From Tetraselmis striata (taxonomy: Eukaryota > Chlorophyta > Chlorodendrophyceae > Chlorodendrales > Chlorodendraceae): a stretch of 64,000 bases of DNA. Below the pieces are notes generated by a model that saw only the letters and a program-made list of their open reading frames with translations, did no database searches and had not been told where the DNA came from. The first letter of the stretch is position 1, and each line of letters opens with the position of its first letter. Of this stretch, positions 24,011-33,894 are shown in pieces. The stretch is from NCBI GenBank assembly GCA_006384855.1, contig VCJN01002031.1:18442-82441 (forward strand), written 5' to 3'. The position numbers and the translations under genes are program-made.

Positions 24011-26777
24011 AGCCAGCAGGGAGCTGCTAACTCCCCCCCTCCCCCACCTCCGTAAGTCCATCGCAGGCGCCGTAGCCATCTCGGCTGTAACACCCGCGCC
24101 TCCAAGGGGGGAAGGGCACAGCGCCTCTGCATCACCCGAGGCACGTAGACGTTTCCAGTATCGTACGTACTGTAGCAGTCGTACAGCCGGGGTTGTTGTT
24201 TTAGGTCGCGGGCTCAGAGGCACCGTGCCCTGTGGAAAGTAGCAGGAGCGTTGCACAAACCAAAAGGCATAGCGGTCCATCCAAGTGAACCGGCAAGTGT
24301 TTGACATGCAATTTTATTAATATCCTCCTCTTCTACAACTACATACAAACATCCAGAGGCAAATCAAGGTGGGTACCTGTATTGCATGGAGCCTTCATCA
24401 AGAGATTCGTCAATACACGCCGATGGACGCGCATCCTTCCGAGTACCATCGTTGAGACCACGAAAGTCCACACATAACCGAAGTGATCCATCGGCCTTTC
24501 TAACAACAAGAATAGGCGATCATGCGCGCAAACAGCGCCGGTTGAAGGCATCACGTTCCGTGGCAGGTGTAGTCTGTGTCAGCTGAGCTGCGACGGCATG
24601 CCGTGATTGAGCTTACAGCCCACAAGACGTCGCGACCCACTGTCGGGTGCCTCGTGGCATTTAGGTAATCTACCCGAAGAGTAAGAATGAGTACAACCAA
24701 ATAGATATTGGACAATAACCCGCAGAACTCGTAGTCTCCGCCGGGAGGCCCTCATTGTCAGTGCCACCGGCGATCACTGCCCCAGTAGTACAAAAAACAA
24801 CACGCGCCCTTCCGCCAAACGACTGATGTATATGTGAGACAATGACGCGATGTTATATCTATTTATAAGACTCGCAGGTGGCGAGCCTTTGGCCCGGGGG
24901 GGGGGCGGGAGGGGGGGGGGGGGGGGGGGGAGGCAATTGAGAAAGGTAGCGAAAGAAACACGAGCTGACAACATACATATTATCACTGATTGTTTCACCC
25001 GCTTCGCATGCGCCCACCCCTGCGGGCCTCCGGCTCGCTCAGTGTATCCCGTACTCATCCCATCTTTGCTGCGCCACTACTCGGGCCCGTGCTCCTCCCC
25101 CCCCCCTTTTCCCGCTTCACACCCAAGATCACAGTCGCTCGTGTGCCTCACCCTCGCCGATGCGCGCCGACCGGATCTGCCATCGTCGTCCAATGGAACC
25201 CGAATACGAATCTGTACCCAAGTGACTGCATACCTGCAGGGCCACCCGGGCGCACGTCTGCCTTTTGTTTTCGTATCTCTGGGCGGTCACAGACAGACGG
25301 ACACATTGTTGTAAGACGACATATGAGCATCATGTCGTCTGGTGTCTTCTGATTGACGAGCAGCATACTGATTGGCTTTTTTGTTGTGGCGGCAATCATC
25401 CGCACATCGAGTGGTTGGCAGATTATTGGCAACCTTCTGCCGGCCCGCAAAGTAAGGTGCGAATCACCGCCTATCGTCTGTAATCTGCACATCTGAGCAT
25501 CGCAAGATGCTGGCATGAGGAGGACCGCGGGGGGGGGGGGGGGGGGGGGGGGGGGGGTCCCATGGCTTATATGTGCACTTATGAATGGTGCGAATATGTG
25601 GTTTCGGAGCAATAATAGCGCCTCACTGAGTTATGCCGAATTAAATGACAGTGGTGATGGCAACGGCTACCACGTGGCAATAGCCGCGCCTAACCCGCCA
25701 TCACAGCATTTCTCTCAAGGCGCGTTATCCGTAGTTAGCAACATGCATGCACGCGTGCACGCCTCGATGCAGCCACCTATGGGCATGCCGATTGAAGTTC
25801 GCAAACCAAGGACTTCTGTGGAGGGGCGCAGATAATGGCTATAGTAGTCGCTATAATACACCCCGTATACAATACTGGTAGAAAGAAAGAGGCAGAGCGG
25901 GAACTTCATCACCAGCAATAACATGTTCGATGGTCTATCAGATTCGCCAGATTTGTCGTCCCCAGATTCACCGTACCGGACCGGACCGCCATGTAATTGT
26001 GTATGCCTACTCCGAAAGTCATAACCCCTCCCCGAAGGTTGTGCGATCCGAACCTGTACTCTGGTGTAAAAATAAAAAATATAACACGCACTGCGGTACA
26101 GGTACCGGTACTGCCAACCGATCCGTACCGTAATACCCGTACTGTACAATAATCGCGCACCAGGCCAGCATCATCCCCTGCCTGGCTTGCTACTGTAGGA
26201 GCGCTCCGCGCCCGCAATCGGATAGAAAAATTATGGGAAACGCCGCCCGTATATATTGGCGTGTCCTTGGCGCCCGTTCTCGAGGCCATGTCGCGGACTG
26301 ACGGGGCGCGCGTATTTTTTTAACTTTGTTTTCCTATCTTTATCTACCGGTATCTGCCTTGCTGACGGCACGCGTCTTGGCGCGGAGGTTCGGCGCGCGT
26401 ACGTACCACGGGACGTGGTGACGTGTACCTAGTAGGCGGAGTAGCGTAGGGGTTCGTACCGGTATCGACAAACGACGCGATGCTAGCTGGTATATGTTAA
26501 GGAATCGTCCCGAAAACCCTAACCTCACCGGTGCCCGCATCGACGACAATACCCTATGTGGGATATGATGATGATATGATGGTGTGGGAGCCCGACGACA
26601 GCATGGTTCGTCAGCGAGCGCAGTCCATACGTATTATCCAGCCTCTCCTGATCCAGCGCAGCAGGGCCAAGATGAGGGCGTCACTACCGTTCGAGACGAT
26701 AGCCGCACCCGTAGCTACAAACGGCGCCGTCTTCCTCCCCCGATTTCTCGTTACCCCCTCCCCCTACCCGCAAGAGC
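24011..26777. other. Intergenic region between MED14 and TMEM65
   Basis: No host exon is recognised. It holds the Gypsy RT remnant described separately, poly-G tracts at about 24898-24931 and 25530-25558, and a lone plus-strand string NIHIITDCFTRFA at about 24980-25020 that recalls integrase sequence but has no support around it. The TMEM65 promoter presumably lies in the last few hundred bases. No TATA box stands out. Confidence 0.4.
24225..24525 (-). mobile_element. Ty3/Gypsy reverse transcriptase remnant
   Basis: Read from 24514 downward, the minus strand encodes [20 protein letters not shown] followed by [11 protein letters not shown]. After a stop-containing gap it gives EEDINKIACQTLAGSLGW and TAMPFGLCNAPATFHRA. 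These are the fingers and palm blocks of a Ty3/Gypsy RT in correct order. The YLDD block and the integrase are missing, so this is a truncated relic. Confidence 0.8.
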
Positions 26778-29700
26778 ATGTCTCCCATCGCGGCAGCATT
26801 CGGCCGCGGCGGGCGGCGGACGACAGAGGCGGCAGTGGCGACCGCCGCAGCGCTGCGAAATGCGCTGGGCGCGGGGCGAGGCTACCAGGGCGCGCCCCCC
26901 GGCGTGCGCTTCCTGCCGCAGTCCACGGCGGTCACCTCCGCGCCACCCAGCCAGCTAGCGGAGGCGGTCGCGAGACGGCTGGACGGCAGCGACAGGGAGC
27001 GGAAGCTGACGGCGGCAGCGCTGGCGCGGACGCTCAAGCCGGAGGACCGCATCTTCCTCGCGCATGCCCTGGCCGAGGTGAATGCCCGCGTACGGGGTAA
27101 ATGATTCAGCATAATAATTCGGAGAATTGCGCTCCAATTAACTTTCACATCATAATATGCTTATACGGGCGACCAGATGTGTGTCAATCAACGAAAGATT
27201 CCGGGGCTGGTCGTAATGATACTCTGTATATTTATTAGACAGGGGGCTATGTATACATATATATATCACGACAAAATATCTGTGAGGTACCGGTTACACC
27301 GAAGCAACCCGCTTTGTTATATTACTGCGTGTGCGCATACTCGTGTTGCCGGCAAGCGAGGCGGAAGGGGACACGAGCGCGAGTAAAGGTACCAGTAGAC
27401 ACCGCCCCAGGCAAGCCGCGCGAGGATAGTCTTTTGGGGGCGAGGCCGCAGCAGGGGCAGTCGACAGAGTCGACAGAGTCTACACGACCGGCCGGGTCGG
27501 GCGGCGCTCTGACCGGGTTAGCTCCTGGGAAACTACCCAGCCGTCCGGCAGTGCACTGTGAGAGTGTGGGGCCACTTGTGAAGCGGTAGCCCGCGAGGAG
27601 GGCGCGAAATTTGGGGACAGGGGGCTGAGGGGCGTCAGGGCGCTGCCACGACAACCGCCTGCCGGGCAGCCCGGCTGGTCATGGTAAGCGATTGCGGGAA
27701 GGGAATTCACATGGTCACATAGTTGGTAGTTAGGTAGTACCCCGGTAATAAATAAATAAAGAGTTAAAAGCCGCTACCTAGTGCTGGATGGGCAAGTAGG
27801 GTAAGTAGGCGAGGTGCGTACCCTGGGGAGTAGGCACGCAGGCTATGGACTCAGTTAGCGCACCTGATACCGCGTCCTCGCAGATGGTACTGACTCCCCA
27901 CGCGGTGGGCACCAGGGGCTGGTGGTGCCGGGGGCGGCAGGCCGCAGCGGCGAGGATGGGGCGGCGGAGGAGGCGGCGGCGTCCACTTCCGCAGCCGGGG
28001 GCGGGGAGGGCGAGGGGGAGGGTGGGGAGGTGCCGGTGCCCAGCAACCGCGCGCTCATTATGCTGGCTGTCAGCCATGGTATCCCTTTCGTGGGGTTTGG
28101 CTTCCTTGACAACTTCATCATGGCAAGCCACCCGCCCCCCCTTTAACACGCACCGATATCCCATTCACTCGCCTTCTCCCCCACCGTTATAGCGCAACTG
28201 ATGCTTCTGAGATCCCGCCCTGCTGCCCCTCCTCGGTGCTCAGATCATGGCGGGGGAGAGCATAGAGGCATCCTTCGGCGCCCTCTTCACGATGTCATCG
28301 ATGTGCGCTGCGGGCTGGGGCAATCTCGTGAGCCCCCCCCCCCCCCCCCCCTCCACCCTTTGCCTGCTCCCCTCCGCATGAGGACCCTACCTGGGGGGGC
28401 TGGAGCACAGACGGGAGGGATGATGTACGGTGTGTTGGGGCGCAGATTTCGGACATCGCAGGGCTGTCGTTGCAGGAGGTCATCGCGGTATGCCACTGCC
28501 CTCCGTCCCCCTACCTTCCTCCTCCCCCCTTCTTCAGCCCCACTCCGTTCTCCCCCCTACTTGCGCCGTGCCGACATGCTGCCACTGGCCAGCGCTTCAC
28601 CAGCCGCGGTGCTGAGAGCCCATCCCTTCTCGCCGCCCTCCCCCCCCCTACCCCCTCCCCTCTCCGGCTTGTGCGCCATCTCCCACCAGAAACACTCGTA
28701 CCACATTGCCAAGGAGCCGGAGCTGACAGCGGAGCAAGAGGCGCTGCCCATCACGCAGCGTGAGGCCCTCCGTCTGCAAGCCCCCCCCCCCCCCGCCCCC
28801 CCTTCCCTACCACATCAAGAGACAGCCGCATTAGGCCACCTAGGGGAGGGCCACCTAAGTATCCAACATCAGCCATCTGCTGGTGTTGCAGGTATGCAAT
28901 ACCTGGGTACATAGGCCATCCTGAGGCGCTGCCGTACGCTTGAAGCAAGGGCACCTAGTTCCGCTGCCCTTTGGGGGATACTGTCCCTGGTTATTTGATC
29001 GTCTCCGTGTGTGCGCGGTGGTCTGTTATTCCCCGCGAGCTGGCGGGTGTTTGACATCGGATTTGTGTGCTGATCCAGCGTACCCGGTGGATGGTATCGC
29101 CAGGCTGCGCATGCCATTGCCTTTCGCCCTAAGACATTGACAAAGAGCGGTAGACAACGTACCCTTATTCAGATAGTAACCTGCCATTGGGGGTCGATCC
29201 GAAGCAATGATATATTTGCCGCCATCCGGCCGCTGCACATGCTGCATTCGGGTGGATACACTCCTTCCACTGGGCATATGTTCCGCCGGGCGCAATGAAT
29301 TAACCGCAAGCAAAGCAGGAAGCAGTGCCGCGGCAGGGCCATCGGGAAACCGTCGAATATGTGTTACTTACGGCGCATGCGCGTGGCGCGCCAAAGCAAC
29401 ACTTGTCAGGTTGCCACGGTCTTCAAAGATCGTACGCGCATCGCACTGTCAGGGACGATTCAGGGCCGCCGTTCTCGCGCCTCACGGCGGGCGGGGTGAG
29501 GAGCGCCACGCGACGCGGTCTGGCGGTAGTTCCCGCCGCGACTGCTCCGAAACCAGCGACCGCTCCTTCCAGCTAGGGTTCGAAATGCCCACCCCGTGCC
29601 GGCGCCCGCGTTCTCCGCGCGACGCGGCCTGTAAGGAGTAGCGACTACTACATAGTCGCTAATGCCGCGATATTCGGGATTTTGCGTGCTTGTGCGACCC

Positions 29701-30116
29701 AGCACATCAGCACGCGGCCAACATCTTCACGCAATAATCATAATATTCCCTGCGAAAAGGATCGCAGTACTTTACGCTCGGAAACTAACTGCCAGTAATC
29801 CTCGCCGCGGGTCCCGCGATCTAGTTGGATTGAATTATTTATGAACGTGCCGACTTTCTGCGTACGGGTACGTACACGCCCAAGCCGAGTTGTCCGCCTA
29901 ATACGGACCGCTGTGCTTTCAGGCTGCGCTGTGACCGCTGCGTGAAACGCCGCCCCTCTCTTCGTGCCGCATCTCCCTCTGTCTGACGGATGGGTGGCTG
30001 GTGTGCCGCCGTGCTGTTGTGCAGGGGCTCGGCAGGCGGGCGCCATGGCAGGCATCTCTATAGGTTGCATCCTCGGCATGGTCCCGCTGCTGTTCCTGCC
30101 TGACGCGTCCCCTTAG
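26778..30116 (+). CDS. TMEM65: TMEM65-family mitochondrial membrane protein (6 exons)
   Basis: TMEM65 is a mitochondrial inner-membrane protein linked in animals to mitochondrial calcium efflux. Exons: 26778-27077, 27916-28122, 28244-28327, 28446-28487, 28690-28771 and 30025-30116. All phases agree, giving 268 residues. The N-terminus (MSPIAAAFGRGGRR…) is Arg- and Ala-rich without acidic residues, as in a mitochondrial presequence. The family core follows: LKPEDRIFLAHALAE, then HGIPFVGFGFLDNFIMIM joining AGESIEASFG across exons 2 and 3, AAGWGNL joining ISDIAGLSL across exons 3 and 4, KEPELTAEQEALPITQREAL, and the C-terminal AGISIGCILGMVPLLFL. The exon 2 donor is ATG|GCAAGC, a GC-AG intron, and only this junction restores the family sequence. 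Introns 3 and 5 begin with poly-C soon after the donor. A Gly/Glu-rich insert (about residues 105-145) is lineage-specific. Confidence 0.9.
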
Positions 30117-31689
30117 CTCCCGCCTCCCGAACAGTTGAGGAAAAGAATTAACTACTACTCTTACGAACGCAAACCCTTAGAAAACCCTAATCACTGATTG
30201 TAAAATAAAGCATGTCTATCTTCGAAGTAACAGAGGTGTCCCAAACCCTAATTAACCTGCGATTTGTGCCGTCGTGATTCGGCCGGACTCGGCTGGTTTT
30301 CAGCAAGCTTCCATTTCGGCCGAAAACCTCTGATATTGCCCAAAGTGGAATTACGCTAAAGTCAGCCAGTCCAGCAGCATTCTGACCGAACTATTCCCGG
30401 CGACATCACCACTGAATCACGTATGCCCCACACACAGCATGTACCTATATCTGCAGTGCGGATGAATGGCTAAATATTGGGGTCTGGAATCCAGACATTT
30501 TCCGGCTGGAGTCATATGAATTCCAGATGAATTCATACGCATTCTGAAAATTTGAATTCAGGACGTTTGTTCCAAATCTTCCGGCTGAAACCGCTGAAGT
30601 GGAAGCATCACGCCAACCCCCAAACCCTCAAAGCGGTCATACTTGGAGCGCCCGCTGGGCAGAGGGTTACAAACCCTAACATCCTAAACAGCGGGACGCG
30701 GGGTGCCCTTTCCCCACACCGCCAGCTGCCCTCCTTTGATTGCTGGAAGCTCATCGCGCGCCATCTCCTCGGGCTGAGGTTTCAGGCGCGCAAGTCATGC
30801 TGAGAGGGGCGGCTGGCGGGGCGGGGGGGGGGGGGGGGGGGGGGGGGAGTCTCTAACGCTGCCGCAGCTCACGCCAAGCGGCCGCCATCTTGATGTGGAT
30901 GTCAGTGGCCCAGAGCATGCCTGCCGGAACGGGTACACCACAGGGATTGCAAGGGGGGTTAGTACCAGTTTGTTTTTAAAGGGGGGGGGGGGGGGGGGGG
31001 GGCAATGTGACACATCCCAGGGGTCGGGGGGTTCACGTGGTCCAATCAACCAGGGGCGAACGCCATGGAGGCTGGGGAGGGCGTGTGATAAACATGGCAT
31101 ACATATTTACATATGTATACACACATAAACATGTCTATACATATACACATATGCACATATAAATGTATATAAATATGTAAATGTGGATATGATGGTGATG
31201 GCCAGAGGGCCGCATGCCACGGGCTACTGCCAACCCTATGCGAGTTAGTGCAGCAGGCCCATAAGGCAGCTGGCCTGTGTAGAATGGAAGCCTGTGCAGG
31301 CTGGCAGGAAAACATTCACAAAATTTTCAAATAGATGAGGATGGGCATGGCATACATGTGTATGCGAGTGCTGCCCCGAATATACGAACAACCACATCAA
31401 AGAAGGCGCTATGCCCTTATTGGTCCGATTTCAAACAAATGCCTCACGATGTCATTACGATAATCAAGAGCATTCGCTAGCACCCCATTTCTGAGAGCAA
31501 TGAATCGGGTTCTTTACTAGTGGGGCCAGGCCTGTGTACATGTGTGTGTGCGATTGACATGGCATGTGACCCAGCACGGCAGCATTATCAGCTCATTAGA
31601 GAATGACAGGGTGTTGCGCGCAAACAATGTACAGACAGGTGCGCGTGGAGTGCTTTGATGAAGGCACATCTGAAAAAGGGATGGGGGGG

Positions 31690-31724
<35 letters not shown>

Positions 31725-31735
31725 CGGGGGCGCAC
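30117..31735. other. Intergenic; unplaced 3' end of the minus-strand membrane gene
   Basis: Contains CCCTAAA-type motifs at 30175-30250 and 30620-30690, poly-G runs at about 30823-30847 and 30980-31000, and AT-rich TATACA repeats at 31100-31180. The last exon of the convergent minus-strand gene should lie here, because its open exon ends with a donor at 31735, but I could not recognise it. Confidence 0.45.
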
Positions 31736-32848
31736 CCCAGATGAGGAGGCCGAAGCCTAAGTAGGTGCAGAAGATGGTGAAAAACCAGCCGACGGCGGAG
31801 AGGCAGCGCAGGCCGCTAATGCCGTGCGTGGAGTAGGGGCAGTCGGCGCGGTACATGTCGCTGCCGGGCGAGGGCCACACGCCAGAGTCTGCCGACGCAT
31901 GGGGGCGTTGTGTCAACGGCGCGTGCGTCAGACTGCAGCAACACGATGAAGCCATCGGAAGCGGGATGACAGAACGGAATATGCGTGCACAGACACACAC
32001 AGACACACACACTCCCACAGACCTGACATAAAGCTGTAGATGGTTGGAGGGTTTCATGGCATCCCAGTTAGATTCACAGCTCAGCCGTTGCACATGTGTA
32101 TGTAGACAAAGATAATAACATTCAGGGAAATGGCGCAGGGAGGGGTGTACCCTGCAGGACATGGCGCGTGAGGTCCGCCATGATGAGGGGCACGCCGAGG
32201 AAGCAGAGATAGGCTGGGCCAAAGCGGGACCAGTGCGTGCCGCGGCGCTTGAGGCACTTGTGCAGCGTGTACTGCGCCATGTTGGTGATGAGCGCGAGCG
32301 TGACGCCGAAAGAGATGGTGTGGGCGAGCTCCTTGGCTGCTGCGGTGGCGGCGATTCCCATGAATCCTGCGCGCGGGGCGGCGGTGGCGGCGTCAGGGGA
32401 CAGCGACGAGGGATCCAGTAGCTAGCGAGCTGGTGCACACGCGCGTTGGGGGGAGGGGGGCATTTACCCGCCAGCAGCAGCGGCCAACATCAGCTTCCCA
32501 CTGCGAACGGCAACCGCGGATGGGGAGAAAGGGTTGGGGGGCAAAGGGATCAGCACACAACGGCTCTATCGACAGAGGCACAGAAACGCCGTCGAGCAGA
32601 CAGGCGAGGCAGAGAAGTGGAGGAAGGGGGAGAAGGCTTCGCGCACCTAGCGCGGGCAGCGAGAACAGCAGCGTGACGGCGGAGGCCGCCAGGCTGGTGT
32701 TGTCCTCGCCGCTCGCGGGAGCGGATTCCCCGGGCGGGGGAGGCGCCGGATCGCGCCTCTGCCCGGGGACGAAGCCTCAGACGCCGCCGGGGCCGCACTC
32801 CTCGTCCGCGAGGAGCGGCTCCGACGCAGCGGCATCGCCGCCCGCCAT
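31736..32848 (-). CDS. Conserved four-helix membrane protein, unknown function (3'-incomplete)
   Basis: Exons read 32848-32783, 32758-32647, 32366-32151 and 31888-31736, with a donor (TGGG|GTGCGCCCCC) leading to an unrecognised last exon. The visible part is about 182 residues. After a charged N-terminus come four hydrophobic segments: near SLAASAVTLLFSLPALGF, HTISFGVTLALITNM, PAYLCFLGVPLIMADLTRHV and SAVGWFFTIFCTYLGFGLLI. The loops carry RRGTHWSRFGP and a Cys-containing MYRADCPYSTHG. I recall similar small membrane proteins in other protists and algae but know no function. The first junction needs removal of only 24 nt (32782-32759, GTCTGAGG…GGGCAG), which contains an in-frame TGA. Poly-C lies upstream of the ATG and after the last donor. 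Confidence 0.7.
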
Positions 32849-32867
32849 AGCTGTGACGCGCAGGTCC

Positions 32868-32904
<37 letters not shown>

Positions 32905-33862
32905 GGACGGGTGTGAGCCGCCGAGGCGGAAATAATACGAACACAAAATAAAGGCACGAAAATAAGGGGTCAAAAAAGGTCGCCGTGCCAGGATCGGTGT
33001 GCTGACGTCGGAGGCAAAGAAAACGGGTTGCACGCAGCGCCTCCACGGGTTGCACGAGGGCGCGAAGTTTGCGTGGAGCGCTGCGGGGCGCGAGTTCGCT
33101 GTCACACCGCCACTCCGGCGGAGCAGCGCAGCGACGCCTCGGTGGTCTAATAAATATTCTGAAATTAATAATAATTTAATAATACACGCCGCCGACCTTG
33201 AGCAGAGGACGTACTTCAGTCCGACGCGTAGCGGCTACTTCGTGCGCGCTGGTGGACGTGCTCGCAGCGGCTTGCACACGGTTTAGAGTGCGAAGGCGGC
33301 ACCTTGCGCTTGCTGCTGAAGTGTTTGGCTGCGCCGGCTAAGGTTCGCTGTTAGTCGGGGAATAGCGGAGGCAGTGGCTGGCGGGGCGGGTCGTGGCGGG
33401 GCAGGGGTCGCGAGCGAAGTGCGTCGTTTGCAGCAGCAGCAGTGTATCTCATAGCGACTAGTTGTACTCGTAACGTAGCTCATAAAAAGTAAAGTAAAGT
33501 TCGCCCCGGGACATCGGCCGAAGCCGCCCCAGCACTTGACCTCGTGCGCCAACTGCAGTCGTAGGTCTGGCATAGCCCATAGACCATTGCCTCATTCGAA
33601 CCCCGAAGGGCTAATGCATCAACCGAGGAAACCCGGGACACGCCGTAACGTAGGAAACTCGTAACGTAGCTCATACATACAGGCATGCTGTGATTCATCT
33701 GCGCTTCCGTGCTTCCGTGTTTGCGGCGTGCCTGATGACGGTGCGAAGTTTGGAACTTGCTTGGAATCGAGTATAATACTGCCAAACATGGTGCGAATGC
33801 TTGTTACATATAAAAAGCGCCATTTCATGTATTTATATGGCTAAGAAGGCACTACAGCGAAA

Positions 33863-33894
<32 letters not shown>

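Noticed and set aside
24960-25030. Integrase-like string NIHIITDCFTRFA
   Set aside because: Only about 13 residues resemble a Gypsy integrase core; no zinc motif or second catalytic residue nearby, and it is in the opposite orientation to the adjacent Gypsy RT relic.
32759-32782. Selenocysteine TGA in the membrane-protein gene
   Set aside because: The surrounding residues encoded by the 24 nt are not conserved-looking and the segment has GT…AG ends; I see no SECIS-like fold, and the 3' end of the gene is not visible.
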